Below the pieces are notes generated by a model, which saw only the letters and a list, made by a program, of their open reading frames with translations, did not search any database and was not told the DNA's origin. Source: Ruegeria sp. HKCCD4315 (lineage in GTDB: Bacteria; Pseudomonadota; Alphaproteobacteria; Rhodobacterales; Rhodobacteraceae). From it: DNA of 64,000 nucleotides. The stretch spans positions 1,988,501-2,052,500 of the forward strand of contig NZ_WVRN01000001.1 in assembly GCF_013112245.1 (NCBI RefSeq), given 5' to 3'. The first letter of the stretch is position 1. Every line of letters begins with the position of its first letter. The translations under genes were made by a program, and so were the position numbers. This document shows positions 26,545 to 35,510 of this stretch, in pieces.

Positions 26545-27839
26545 CAGTCGGCAAACGGGTCTGTCACCAAAATGGTGTCGTCCCGCTCCGGGCTGGTGGA
26601 CAAAAGCGCCACTGGGCATTCAATCAGTTCTTCCACACGACGTACGTATTTGATCGCGTTGGCCGGAAGTTCGGCCCAGCTGCGCGCGCCTTCCGTCGAT
26701 TCGCTCCACCCCGGCATTTCTTCATAGATGGGGGTGCACCGTGCCTGTTGATCGGCCGCGGTGGGCAGATAGTCCAGCCGTTCGCCATCCAGCTCATATC
26801 CGGTGCAGATTTTCAGCGTTTCAAACCCATCCAAAACATCCAGCTTTGTCAGAGAGATGCCGTTCACGCCGCTGGTCGCACAGGTCTGGCGCACCAGACA
26901 GGCGTCGAACCAGCCGCAGCGACGTTTGCGGCCTGTCACCGTTCCAAATTCGTGCCCCCGGGTTCCAAGGCGATGGCCGTCGTCGTCGTCCAGCTCTGTT
27001 GGGAACGGGCCTTCGCCGACGCGGGTGGTGTAGGCTTTGACGATACCCAGAACAAAATCAACCGATCCAGGCCCGATTCCCACGCCGGTGGCGGCCTGCC
27101 CGGCGATCACATTGGACGAGGTCACAAATGGATAGGTTCCGAAATCGATGTCCAACAGAGCACCTTGCGCCCCTTCGAACAAAATGCGTTTGCCCGCCTT
27201 GCGCTTTTCGTTCAGCACTTTCCAGACCGGAGCGGCAAAGGGAAGGATTTCCTGCGCGATCTCCTTTAGTTGTGCAATCAGGGCGTCCCTGTCGACAGGC
27301 TCAATGCCCAGACCTTTGCGCAACGGATCATGGTGCTGCAACGCACGATCCACCCGGGCCTCAAGCGTTGCCTCATCCGCCAGGTCAGCCACACGGACCG
27401 AACGGCGCCCAACCTTGTCTTCATATGCAGGGCCAATTCCGCGACCGGTGGTTCCGATCTTGGTGCCTTTGCTGGCAGCTTCTTCCCGCGCACGGTCCAA
27501 TTCACCATGGATTGGCAGGATCAATGGCGTATTCTCGGCGATCATCAATGTCTCGGGCGTGATCTCAACGCCCTGCTGACGGATCGAGGCAATCTCGTTT
27601 ACCAGATGCCAGGGGTCCAATACGACACCGTTGCCAATAACACTCAGTTTACCGCCGCGCACAACCCCCGACGGAAGGGCATTCAACTTGTAGACCTCAC
27701 CATCAATCACCAGCGTATGACCGGCATTATGCCCGCCCTGAAAACGCGCGATCACGTCCGCCCGTTCGCTGAGCCAGTCGACAATCTTGCCTTTTCCTTC
27801 GTCGCCCCATTGAGCGCCGACAACAACCACGTTGGCCAT
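26544..27839 (-). CDS. purA: adenylosuccinate synthetase
   Basis: A 431-residue GTP-dependent enzyme making adenylosuccinate from IMP and aspartate in AMP synthesis. Clear marks are [18 protein letters not shown] at the start, [10 protein letters not shown], the [17 protein letters not shown] segment, and [12 protein letters not shown] 27839 is chosen because homology begins exactly there ([12 protein letters not shown]); the frame continues to 27893. The product is complete. Confidence 0.97.
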   Translation of the reverse strand: MANVVVVGAQWGDEGKGKIVDWLSERADVIARFQGGHNAGHTLVIDGEVYKLNALPSGVVRGGKLSVIGNGVVLDPWHLVNEIASIRQQGVEITPETLMIAENTPLILPIHGELDRAREEAASKGTKIGTTGRGIGPAYEDKVGRRSVRVADLADEATLEARVDRALQHHDPLRKGLGIEPVDRDALIAQLKEIAQEILPFAAPVWKVLNEKRKAGKRILFEGAQGALLDIDFGTYPFVTSSNVIAGQAATGVGIGPGSVDFVLGIVKAYTTRVGEGPFPTELDDDDGHRLGTRGHEFGTVTGRKRRCGWFDACLVRQTCATSGVNGISLTKLDVLDGFETLKICTGYELDGERLDYLPTAADQQARCTPIYEEMPGWSESTEGARSWAELPANAIKYVRRVEELIECPVALLSTSPERDDTILVTDPFAD

Positions 27840-27957
27840 ATCCGGTCCTTTTCGTGCTGAGTAATCAAACTCGGCTCGTATAGCCGGGCACAAACGGCAG
27901 GGAAACCGATTTTTCGCCGCAGATTGAAATCGCGCGAATGCGCGATGCCTCCGGCAG

Positions 27958-28055
27958 AGGTATTTGGGGCCAGATGAAGACGGATCCCCAGCTTCATCTG
28001 GCTAGAAATACCTCGGGGGAGTCGCCCGGAACGGGCGGCGGGGGCAGAGCCCCCG
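27958..28055. repeat. inverted pair of the dispersed motif plus GC hairpin, copy 3
   Basis: A reverse copy (27958-27979, AGGTATTT then GGCCAGATGAAG) and a forward copy (27992-28013, CTTCATCTGG then AAATACCT) are separated by 12 bases. Together they can form a long hairpin with three mismatched positions. A GGGGGC-AGA-GCCCCC hairpin (28040-28052) follows as at the first copy. It lies between purA and the nitrile hydratase operon. Confidence 0.75.
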
Positions 28056-28063
28056 AACAATGG

Positions 28064-28393
28064 TCAACGCAGATGCACCGGATGCCCGTGGGGTGTCGTC
28101 AGATAAGCCTCTTCCCACGCCCGGTGCAGGTCAGTCACATCCTGTGGCAGAGCGGCACCCTGCTCGGCGAGCATGTCCTCAAGTGTTTCCAACCAAGCGT
28201 GAAAATAGTCGTCGCCACCATCCAGTTCCCGCGCAAAGCCATGACGCTTGAGTGTATTCGAGAATCGATTTGCCCAGTCGGACCAACCGAACCGACCAGC
28301 CTCGTTCAGGGCAACGGTGACAGCAAAGACCTGCGCGTGCCAGGGTTCGGCAAAGACAGGTTCCGGGGCCGTATGGATGACGCATTCGCTCAT
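28064..28393 (-). CDS. nitrile hydratase accessory protein (NthG/P14K-like activator)
   Basis: A 109-residue protein related to the N-terminal part of the nitrile hydratase beta subunit (EPVFAEPWHAQVFAVTVALNEAG, then ..EWCDWF-like FGWSDWANRF). In cobalt enzymes such proteins deliver cobalt and oxidise the active-site cysteines by swapping subunits. The start at 28393 overlaps the beta subunit stop by four bases (ATGA). Confidence 0.85.
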   Translation of the reverse strand: MSECVIHTAPEPVFAEPWHAQVFAVTVALNEAGRFGWSDWANRFSNTLKRHGFARELDGGDDYFHAWLETLEDMLAEQGAALPQDVTDLHRAWEEAYLTTPHGHPVHLR

Positions 28394-29067
28394 GCTGGAA
28401 CCAGATAGCTTTGCCACAAATCCAGCACCACTTCGTCTTTGGGATGTTCTGGGTTGATCCACAGTTCAGACGCCGGGAAGGCCACTGCATACAGCGGTTC
28501 AGGTGCTTCGCCCAAACCGTGGGCGTTTGCGTCGGGTAAAACGTGCGTCCCATGCAAACGCAGGATTCGCCCTTTGGCGCCTGATGCGTAGATCGGCAAA
28601 CGGGTATGGCCCCCATCCACAAGCCGGTTTGCAGCAGGTCGACTCGTGATGACGTCTTGCCCAACAGAGTACAGCACCGCGACGTTCGACGGTCTGTCCG
28701 CTGGTCCACCTTTAGCCAAAGCAGCAGAAACGGCTTCGGCTTTAAGCACTTTCTCGGTCAGCGGGTGTGCTCTCTCCTCACCGCCACCCCGCAGGTCATC
28801 CAAACTGAGAACACCTTTTTCAACCAGCAGGTCGGCTAGGCCAGAGATCCATTTTTCGTAATATGAAAATCGCGCGTAGTCTTTTGGAGACAGCCGTTCG
28901 CGCGCATGTCGCGACACATCGATGTTCCACTGCCCCAGAAACCCTGCGGCAAGTGTCACCGCCAATGCCCGAGCGTGCCACTCTTCGGCAAAAACCGGCG
29001 CGCCCTCTGCTTCTGGATCAATCGGGCCATCTCCAAAACGGCCGCCCATGTCATGAACGCGGGTCAT
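28390..29067 (-). CDS. nthB: nitrile hydratase beta subunit
   Basis: A 225-residue beta subunit. It opens MTRVHDMGG and has [24 protein letters not shown], followed by the C-terminal barrel with [21 protein letters not shown] and the end [22 protein letters not shown]. It completes the active site made by the alpha subunit. Its start overlaps the alpha subunit stop by four bases. Confidence 0.94.
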   Translation of the reverse strand: MTRVHDMGGRFGDGPIDPEAEGAPVFAEEWHARALAVTLAAGFLGQWNIDVSRHARERLSPKDYARFSYYEKWISGLADLLVEKGVLSLDDLRGGGEERAHPLTEKVLKAEAVSAALAKGGPADRPSNVAVLYSVGQDVITSRPAANRLVDGGHTRLPIYASGAKGRILRLHGTHVLPDANAHGLGEAPEPLYAVAFPASELWINPEHPKDEVVLDLWQSYLVPA

Positions 29068-29678
29068 GAGGACACCATGGGAAGGCCGGTACCGATCATG
29101 CTGTCGCGTGTCACCAGCGCGGCAAGTTCGTCTTCGCTCATCCCTTCTGTGCCTTCAGGTCGCATGGGCAGAACGAGGTAGCGAATCTCGGCAGTCGAAT
29201 CCCAAACCCGCACAGATGTACCCTCGGGCAGAGTGACGTCAAATTCGGCTAGCACTTTACGCGGTTCGCGCACGGCGCGGGCACGGTAGGCGTCAGACTT
29301 ATACCAGCCGGGCGGGATACCCAGCAATGGCCACGGGTAGCAACTGCACAAGGTGCAGACGACCATGTTGTGCTGGTCGGGTGTGTTCTCAACAACCACC
29401 ATGTGCTCGCCTTGCCGACCGTAATAACCAAGATCCGCCACAACGGGTGTGGCATCTTCCAATAAAGCCGCCTTAAACACAGGATCGTTCCATGCTTTGG
29501 CAACAACCCGCGCGCCATTTTGCGGTCCAATCTTGTTTTGATACGTGTCGATGATTTCATCCAGCGCAGCCGGATCGATCAGCCCTTTACGGGTCAGAAT
29601 CGTTTCCAGCGCCTTGACGCGCAAAGCGGGTTCCGGTGGTAACAATGCGTGCGGGTGGTCGTGGTCGTCATGTGGCAT
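29064..29678 (-). CDS. nthA: nitrile hydratase alpha subunit, cobalt type
   Basis: A 204-residue catalytic subunit converting nitriles to amides. The metal-binding segment is VCTLCSC with Cys108, Cys111 and Cys113. Threonine at the third position of the motif marks the cobalt form; iron enzymes have serine. The C-terminal region [19 protein letters not shown] is also typical. It heads a three-gene operon with overlapping junctions. No amidase, aldoxime dehydratase or cobalt transporter is nearby, so the physiological substrate is open. Confidence 0.95.
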   Translation of the reverse strand: MPHDDHDHPHALLPPEPALRVKALETILTRKGLIDPAALDEIIDTYQNKIGPQNGARVVAKAWNDPVFKAALLEDATPVVADLGYYGRQGEHMVVVENTPDQHNMVVCTLCSCYPWPLLGIPPGWYKSDAYRARAVREPRKVLAEFDVTLPEGTSVRVWDSTAEIRYLVLPMRPEGTEGMSEDELAALVTRDSMIGTGLPMVSS

Positions 29679-29829
29679 ACGGCGCAGCCTGCGTCACGCA
29701 TTGGTGTTCTGTCCAGTCCCGTTGCCGTGATATGATGTATCACGTGTGGTGATGTGAACTCCTGACTTGCCCCCGCGGACAAACTTGCATAAGTACCACG
29801 CGATACACGCCACGCTGTACAGGACCACC

Positions 29830-30195
29830 ATGGAAAACGTCGTTCTCATCATCCACCTTCTGTTGGCCTTGGGCCTGATTGCCGTTGTTCTGATGCAGCG
29901 GTCCGAAGGCGGTGGCCTTGGCATGGGCGGCGGCGGTGGCGGCGCAATGACGGGTCGCGCAGCGGCAACCGCCTTGGGCAAGCTGACCTGGATTCTGGCG
30001 GCCTGCTTTATCGTGACCTCGATCACACTGACCATCCTCGCGGCTCAGAAGTCGTCGGGCAGTTCGGTGATCGACCGTCTGGGCGTTCCGGCTCCGGCTT
30101 CCACCGAAGAAAGCACTCCGGCGATTCCGTCGGCAGATGATCTTCTGCCACCGGCACAGGGCGACAACGCGCCACTGATCCCGCAAGCGGACTGA
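29830..30195 (+). CDS. secG: preprotein translocase subunit SecG
   Basis: A 121-residue SecG with two transmembrane segments (VVLIIHLLLALGLIAVVLMQ and WILAACFIVTSITLTIL) and the glycine-rich loop containing SEGGGLGMGGGGGG between them. A longer hydrophilic C-terminal tail, typical of alphaproteobacteria, follows. ATG 29830 (MENVVLII) is chosen; the frame is open from 29767. It precedes pyrG, a common alphaproteobacterial order. Confidence 0.95.
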   Translation: MENVVLIIHLLLALGLIAVVLMQRSEGGGLGMGGGGGGAMTGRAAATALGKLTWILAACFIVTSITLTILAAQKSSGSSVIDRLGVPAPASTEESTPAIPSADDLLPPAQGDNAPLIPQAD

Positions 30196-30282
30196 TCCAC
30201 AAAACCTAGAAACCTGAAAGAGGACTGCAACAGCATCTTGCGGTTCTCTTGCGCTTTTGGCGCGAATCCTTTATACGTGAAG

Positions 30283-30341
30283 TCCCGTGATGCAGCGGTT
30301 TTTCGGAACCGTCGGGCAGCTGATTTTGACGTCTCACGGGA
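30283..30341 (+). promoter_or_regulatory. structured leader upstream of pyrG
   Basis: TCCCGTGA (30283-30290) and its perfect complement TCACGGGA (30334-30341) enclose a second hairpin CGGTT/AACCG (30296-30311) in the 160-base gap before pyrG. The outer right arm lies 14 bases from the start codon. It could be a leader RNA or a DNA operator. A TTTATA element at 30270-30275 may be a -10. Confidence 0.4.
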
Positions 30342-30355
30342 GCAGCCGAAAAACT

Positions 30356-31999
30356 ATGGCGCGTTTTATTTTCATCACTGGTGGTGTGGTTTCGTCCTTG
30401 GGCAAAGGACTGGCTTCGGCGGCTTTGGGATCGCTGCTGCAAGCGCGGGGGTACTCCGTTCGCCTGCGCAAGCTGGACCCCTATCTGAACGTCGACCCAG
30501 GCACAATGTCGCCTTTCGAACACGGCGAGGTTTTTGTCACCGACGATGGGGCCGAAACCGATCTGGACCTTGGCCACTATGAACGCTTCACCGGCGTAGC
30601 AGCGCGGAAAACCGACTCGGTCAGTTCGGGGCGGATTTATTCGAATGTGCTCGAGAAAGAGCGCCGTGGCGATTACCTGGGCAAAACCATTCAGGTCATC
30701 CCGCACGTCACCAATGAGATCAAGGATTTCATCGCCATCGGCGAAGATGAGGTTGATTTCATGCTGTGTGAGATCGGCGGCACCGTCGGCGACATCGAGG
30801 GCCTGCCCTTTTTTGAAGCCATCCGTCAGTTCAGCCAGGACAAGCCGCGCGGTCAGTGTATCTTTATGCACCTCACATTGCTGCCCTACATCAAAGCGTC
30901 GGGTGAGTTGAAAACCAAGCCGACCCAGCACTCGGTGAAAGAGCTGCGGTCGATCGGTCTGGCACCCGATATTCTGGTCTGCCGGTCTGAAGGTCCGATC
31001 CCGACGAAAGAGCGCGAGAAACTGGCGCTGTTCTGTAATGTCCGCCCCGACAGCGTGATCGCGGCGCAGGACCTGAGCACCATCTATGACGCTCCGTTGG
31101 CTTATCACCGGGAAGGTCTGGATCAGGCGGTGCTGGACGCGTTCCAGATCAGCCCTGCCCCGAAACCCGATCTGGCCAAATGGGAAGACGTCAGTGACCG
31201 CATCCACAATGCCGAAGGTGAGGTCAAAGTTGCCATCGTCGGCAAATACACTCAGCTTGAAGACGCCTATAAGTCAATTGCCGAGGCGCTGACCCATGGT
31301 GGTATGGCCAATCGGGTTAAGGTGAAAATCGAGTGGGTCGATGCCGAGGTGTTCGACACAGAAGACGCGGCCCCGCATCTGGAAGGCTTCCACGCGATCC
31401 TTGTCCCCGGTGGATTTGGCGAACGCGGCACCGAAGGCAAGATCAAGGCTGCTCAGTATGCGCGCGAACACAAGGTCCCCTATCTGGGCATTTGTTTGGG
31501 CATGCAGATGGCGGTGATCGAGGCGGCGCGAAATGCCGCTGGCATCACCGAGGCGGGTTCAGAGGAATTCGACCACGAGGCCGGGAAAAAACGTTTCGAG
31601 CCAGTTGTTTATCACCTGAAAGAGTGGGTACAGGGCAACCACAAGGTTGAACGCAAAGTCGGCGACGACAAAGGCGGCACCATGCGGTTGGGCGCGTACA
31701 ACGCGGTTCTGGCCGAAGGATCCAAAGTTGCCGGCGTCTATGGCAGCACCCAGATCGAGGAACGCCACCGTCACCGCTATGAGGTCGACATCAAGTATCG
31801 CGAACAGCTTGAGAAGGCGGGCCTGAACTTTTCAGGCATGTCGCCGGACGGCCGTTTGCCCGAAATCGTGGAATGGTCAGATCATCCGTGGTTCATCGGC
31901 GTTCAGTACCACCCGGAACTGAAGTCCAAGCCTTTTGACCCGCACCCGCTGTTCCGCGATTTTGTGCGCGCTGCAAAAGACACCTCGCGTCTGGTGTAA
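30356..31999 (+). CDS. pyrG: CTP synthase
   Basis: A 547-residue enzyme that makes CTP from UTP, ATP and glutamine. The synthetase domain starts [18 protein letters not shown] and has the [21 protein letters not shown] segment. The C-terminal glutamine amidotransferase has its nucleophile in GICLGMQ, and the end carries [14 protein letters not shown] with the catalytic His. ATG 30356 matches the family start; the frame extends upstream to 30287. A GC hairpin without a T-run (32022-32047) follows. Confidence 0.98.
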   Translation: MARFIFITGGVVSSLGKGLASAALGSLLQARGYSVRLRKLDPYLNVDPGTMSPFEHGEVFVTDDGAETDLDLGHYERFTGVAARKTDSVSSGRIYSNVLEKERRGDYLGKTIQVIPHVTNEIKDFIAIGEDEVDFMLCEIGGTVGDIEGLPFFEAIRQFSQDKPRGQCIFMHLTLLPYIKASGELKTKPTQHSVKELRSIGLAPDILVCRSEGPIPTKEREKLALFCNVRPDSVIAAQDLSTIYDAPLAYHREGLDQAVLDAFQISPAPKPDLAKWEDVSDRIHNAEGEVKVAIVGKYTQLEDAYKSIAEALTHGGMANRVKVKIEWVDAEVFDTEDAAPHLEGFHAILVPGGFGERGTEGKIKAAQYAREHKVPYLGICLGMQMAVIEAARNAAGITEAGSEEFDHEAGKKRFEPVVYHLKEWVQGNHKVERKVGDDKGGTMRLGAYNAVLAEGSKVAGVYGSTQIEERHRHRYEVDIKYREQLEKAGLNFSGMSPDGRLPEIVEWSDHPWFIGVQYHPELKSKPFDPHPLFRDFVRAAKDTSRLV

Positions 32000-32054
32000 T
32001 CCGCCGCTGTGTCGGTCTGTCACCCCCACGTTGTTTTGTGGGGGCTGACCTCTT

Positions 32055-32101
32055 AACTGTATGAGGATGCGAAGTTTCTGCTTCGCGCCTTGGATACAGT
32101 T
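32055..32101 (+). promoter_or_regulatory. nested inverted repeat in leader of bacterioferritin gene
   Basis: AACTGTAT (32055-32062) pairs perfectly with ATACAGTT (32094-32101), and inside lies GCGAAG/CTTCGC (32069-32086) with a six-base loop. The structure ends 21 bases before the start codon. It could be an RNA element or a palindromic operator for an iron regulator. Confidence 0.45.
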
Positions 32102-32122
32102 CAGAGATTCAGGAGATTTCCG

Positions 32123-32605
32123 ATGAGCAACGCAACAACGATCACCAACCTCCAACAAGCACTGCATATGGAGCTGACGGCGGCGCATCAGTATCAGCTG
32201 CACGCCCATGTGCTAGAAGACTGGGGCCTTGATATTCTAGCCGAAAAGATGCGGGGCGAAATGCAGGAAGAGTTGGGCCACTCTGACGCGTTTATCGAGC
32301 GCATCCTGTTTCTGGGTGGCGTGCCCGAGCTTTCGTTTCAGAAAAGCCCGGCCGCGGCAGGTTCTTTGGAAGAGATGTTCTCTGCCGATCTGAAAGACGA
32401 AACCGAAGCTGTTGATTTCTATACCCAAGCCGCGCTGCAAGCAGCTGAAGTCGGCGATGTCGGTTCACGTACGCTGTTCGAACGCATTTTGTTGGAAGAG
32501 GAAGGTCATAAGGACTGGCTGGACACTCAACTGAGCTTGCTGAAGCGTCTGGGCGAAGCCAATTTCAGTGCGAAATTCGTATCTGGGGCAGCGGACGAGG
32601 CATAG
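32123..32605 (+). CDS. bacterioferritin-like ferritin
   Basis: A 160-residue four-helix protein. The di-iron ferroxidase residues fit ELTAAHQYQLHAHVLEDWG (Glu, Tyr), MQEELGHSDAFIERILFLGG (the E..H pair) and ILLEEEGHKDWL, as in bacterioferritin. The heme-binding methionine of Bfr (about residue 52) is not clearly present; there is no Met in the usual place after the second helix start, so heme-free storage is possible. ATG 32123 has an AGGAG site. It likely stores iron as an oxide core in the cytoplasm. Confidence 0.85.
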   Translation: MSNATTITNLQQALHMELTAAHQYQLHAHVLEDWGLDILAEKMRGEMQEELGHSDAFIERILFLGGVPELSFQKSPAAAGSLEEMFSADLKDETEAVDFYTQAALQAAEVGDVGSRTLFERILLEEEGHKDWLDTQLSLLKRLGEANFSAKFVSGAADEA

Positions 32606-32729
32606 GCTGCTTACATTCGGCTTGCCGCAAATCACCCGCATAGCTCAGTCCGATAGGAATTGAGCGATGCAGGGCCCGTCACCTCAAAGTGACGTATCAA
32701 AGGAAAAAAAACCTACTCGGTCGGACATC

Positions 32730-32755
32730 GTAACGTTAACTGTTGGTCACGTTAC
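32730..32755 (+). promoter_or_regulatory. inverted repeat upstream of PEP mutase family gene
   Basis: GTAACGT and ACGTTAC are separated by 12 bases, with the right arm ending 15 bases from the start at 32771 and overlapping no gene. It may be an operator. No matching regulator is recognised nearby. Confidence 0.4.
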
Positions 32756-32770
32756 AACAGGAGAGTTCCG

Positions 32771-33547
32771 ATGGCCGACCAGATCCAGAACGCGAAAACC
32801 TTCACCAGCCTTCACAAACAGGGCGATCCGGTCATCCTTTTCAACATCTGGGACGCAGGCAGCGCCGGTGCGGTTCGGGATGCCGGTGCGCAGGCAATTG
32901 CGACTGGCAGCGCCCCGGTTGCCATGGCTCAGGGGTTCAGCGACGGACAAAACGTCCCGCTTGAGGCTGCCTTGGACAACGCTCGCCGCATTGTGGCAGC
33001 AGTCGATCTGCCGGTGACACTGGATTTCGAAGGCGCTTATGCCGAAGACGCGCAGGGTATTTCAGAAAACGTGAAACGCGCTCTGGATTGCGGTGTGGTT
33101 GGTTTCAACTTCGAAGATCAGATTATTGGCGGCGCGGGGCTTTATGATGTGGCGGTTCAGGCCAAGCGCGTCGAAGCCATGCGAGAGGCGTGCGACAGCA
33201 CGGGCATCCCCGCTTATGTCAATGCGCGCACCGATATCTTTCTCAAAGCTCCTGCAGAGACCCACAGCGAGGCTATGCTGGACGATGCCATCACGCGGGC
33301 CGCGTCCTATGAAGCGGCCGGTGCCAGCGGCTTTTTTGCACCGGGCCTGAAAGACGAAGCTTTGATTGGTCGTTTGTGCGAAGCAACTAACTTGCCGGTT
33401 AACATCATCGCCCTGCCCGGCACGCCTGCTACGTCCAAGCTGGCTGAACTGGGCGTTGCTCGTGTCAGTTACGGGCCTGTGCCCTATCGTCAGATGATCA
33501 AATGGCTGACCGAGCAGGCGCAGGCGGCTTTGAACTATGAAGGCTAA
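32771..33547 (+). CDS. isocitrate lyase/PEP mutase superfamily enzyme
   Basis: A 258-residue TIM-barrel protein. It has the family DAG and GAYAEDAQ substrate segment (VTLDFEGAYAED), NFEDQ near the middle, and PAYVNARTDIFL, which carries the conserved metal and substrate residues. The cysteine of the KKCGH motif of true isocitrate lyases is absent, so it belongs with 2-methylisocitrate lyase-like or oxaloacetate decarboxylase-like members. Exact substrate unknown. ATG 32771 has a clear AGGAG site. Confidence 0.85.
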   Translation: MADQIQNAKTFTSLHKQGDPVILFNIWDAGSAGAVRDAGAQAIATGSAPVAMAQGFSDGQNVPLEAALDNARRIVAAVDLPVTLDFEGAYAEDAQGISENVKRALDCGVVGFNFEDQIIGGAGLYDVAVQAKRVEAMREACDSTGIPAYVNARTDIFLKAPAETHSEAMLDDAITRAASYEAAGASGFFAPGLKDEALIGRLCEATNLPVNIIALPGTPATSKLAELGVARVSYGPVPYRQMIKWLTEQAQAALNYEG

Positions 33548-33728
33548 GCGCCGTTGGTGGGATGGCATTGCCTTCGGTCAGTATTTCCCTCATCTCTTGG
33601 TTGAACGCATCAAACGATGAATGCAAGTTCATAGCGGCCTGCTGTCGATCGGCAATCTTGTGATCATTCAGGTCTATGGCAGGTAGTCTTCGCTTGGCGG
33701 ACCACAAAATATGGAATAACCTGACCTT

Positions 33729-34178
33729 ATGTTGAAAAAGTTCTTTCAGGCGCTCAGACCGCCTCAACATAAACACCTGCCCGATCCGGATGCCGAGCTT
33801 GCCCTGGGCGCGCTCATGGTGCGTGTGGCGCAGGCGGACCGGGACTACAAACTGGAAGAGATCAGTTTGATCGACAAAATTCTGGCCCGCCTTTACCAGC
33901 ATAACGCGATTGAAGCCGCTAAAGTGCGTGCGACTTGCGAAAAGCTTCACGCAGCTGCGCCGGAAACGGATACCTTTGGCAAGCTGATCCGCGAAACGAC
34001 CGACTTGAAGGAACGTCTGGCCGCGCTGGATGCGCTTTGGGAAGTTGTTCTGGCTGATGGCAGCACAGACGAAGGCGAAATGAAAATCGTCGAAGAAGCC
34101 CGCGTCGCCATGGGGTTGAGCTTCAACGACAGTAAGGCCGCACGTGAACGCGTTCAAAGCCGCTTGGATGTGAGGTAG
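33729..34178 (+). CDS. TerB-like helical protein 1
   Basis: A 149-residue all-helical protein of the TerB family. The pattern ALGALMVRVAQADRDYKLEEISLIDKIL and ALWEVVLADGSTDEGEMKIV gives the two acidic helix-loop sites typical of TerB domains. Despite the name, stand-alone TerB proteins are not evidence of tellurite resistance. It is paralogous to the next gene, 20 bases downstream, and forms an operon with it. Confidence 0.8.
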   Translation: MLKKFFQALRPPQHKHLPDPDAELALGALMVRVAQADRDYKLEEISLIDKILARLYQHNAIEAAKVRATCEKLHAAAPETDTFGKLIRETTDLKERLAALDALWEVVLADGSTDEGEMKIVEEARVAMGLSFNDSKAARERVQSRLDVR

Positions 34179-34198
34179 GCGCTCGCTATATCTATCCC

Positions 34199-34636
34199 AT
34201 GTTCAGTGACTTTCTTTCCAGGCTCACGCAGCCTCAGCCCGACCCGCTTGTCGAAGACGACGCCCGCCTTGCCCTGACGGCCCTGCTGGTGCGTCTGGCC
34301 CGTTCTGACAATGATTATTCCGATACCGAGATGGCGCGGATCGACCGCATTTCGGCGGAACGCTTTGGCCTGTCGCCGTTCGAAAGCGCTGCATTGCGCG
34401 CGCAGGCCGAGGATTTGGAGGCCGAAGCCCCCGACACGGTCCGCTTTACCCGTGCCATCAAAGAGGCTGTCGCCTATGAGGACCGGCTGGCCGTGGTCCA
34501 GGCCCTGTGGTCCGTAGCGCTTGCTGACGGTCATCGCACTGGCGAAGAAGATTCTCTGCTGCGTCTCGTGGTCAGCCTGTTGGGTGTAAGCGACGTGGAT
34601 TCGGCCTTGGCGCGCCAAAGGGCTGCAAAATCGTGA
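34199..34636 (+). CDS. TerB-like helical protein 2
   Basis: A 145-residue paralogue of the preceding protein: ALTALLVRLARSDNDYSDTEMARIDRI aligns with its ALGALMVRV segment, and ALWSVALADGHRTGEEDSLL with its ALWEVVLADG segment. Probably a tandem duplication, since diverged. Its stop overlaps the GTG start of the next gene by four bases, so the two are translationally coupled. Confidence 0.8.
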   Translation: MFSDFLSRLTQPQPDPLVEDDARLALTALLVRLARSDNDYSDTEMARIDRISAERFGLSPFESAALRAQAEDLEAEAPDTVRFTRAIKEAVAYEDRLAVVQALWSVALADGHRTGEEDSLLRLVVSLLGVSDVDSALARQRAAKS

Positions 34637-35385
34637 TTGCAATGCTTGGCATGTACGACATGCCTGCGCTTCAAGCTGCCAATGACCGGTTCTGGGGGCT
34701 GATACGCAATCATCTGGGTTTCGGCCCGGATCACCTGACCCGAGATCAGGACATGTGGGAGGTCTGGCAGGACCCGAATCTGATATTGGCTCAGACCTGT
34801 GGGATGCCGTATCGAACCCGACTACATGGTCATGTGCAATTGATTGGAACGCCAGATTATGGCCTGCCCGATTGTCCGGCTGGCCATTACTGCTCGGTTT
34901 TTGTCAAACGTCGGGATGACGCCCGCGATCTACCAGATCTGGCGAACGGCACCTTTGCCTATAACGAGGCCCTATCTCAGTCCGGTTGGGCGGCCCCAAT
35001 CACGCATTTGACAAAGTTGAATCTGTGCCCCGCTGCAGTTTTGGAAACCGGCGGGCACGCGCTATCGGCGCAAGCCGTGGCCGAGGGACAAGCCGACTTT
35101 GCCGCGTTGGATGCGTTAACATGGCATCTGCTGCAGGATCACACTGACCTGAATGACCGCGTGCAAGAGGTGACGAGGACCGCGCCGACCCCAACGTTGC
35201 CCTTCATTACCGCACAAGGGCAAAACGCTGCGCAAATCGCGCATGCCGTTCGCGCAGCCATTGAAAGCCTAGAGGACGCGGATCGACAACAGCTGTACCT
35301 GCGGGGCCTAGTGGACATTCCGGCGTCCGATTACCTGTCTGTTCCCAACCCACCGACCCCAAACGCCTTACTTTCGAACAGCTGA
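34633..35385 (+). CDS. PhnD-like phosphate/phosphonate substrate-binding protein without signal peptide
   Basis: A 250-residue protein of the PhnD/SsuA/transferrin-like binding fold. It contains YDMPALQAANDRFW at the start, HVQLIGTPDYGLP, and AYNEALSQSGWAAPITHL, the segment preceding the second lobe. There is no signal peptide or lipobox: the protein begins MIAMLGMYDMPALQ directly in the fold, so it should be cytoplasmic. GTG 34633 overlaps the TerB stop in a GTGA junction. No phosphonate permease or ATPase is nearby; the ABC importer that follows belongs to another family. Confidence 0.75.
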   Translation: MIAMLGMYDMPALQAANDRFWGLIRNHLGFGPDHLTRDQDMWEVWQDPNLILAQTCGMPYRTRLHGHVQLIGTPDYGLPDCPAGHYCSVFVKRRDDARDLPDLANGTFAYNEALSQSGWAAPITHLTKLNLCPAAVLETGGHALSAQAVAEGQADFAALDALTWHLLQDHTDLNDRVQEVTRTAPTPTLPFITAQGQNAAQIAHAVRAAIESLEDADRQQLYLRGLVDIPASDYLSVPNPPTPNALLSNS

Positions 35386-35510
35386 CCAAATTGTCGAATG
35401 CATTTGGCCATTTTGGGCGTTTGAGGTCTTGATTCTGTCATTTGCGCATTGCATTGACCTATTTTTTCGGTCCTAGTACCGCACCAACACCACCAACCAC
35501 TGGACTGCCC

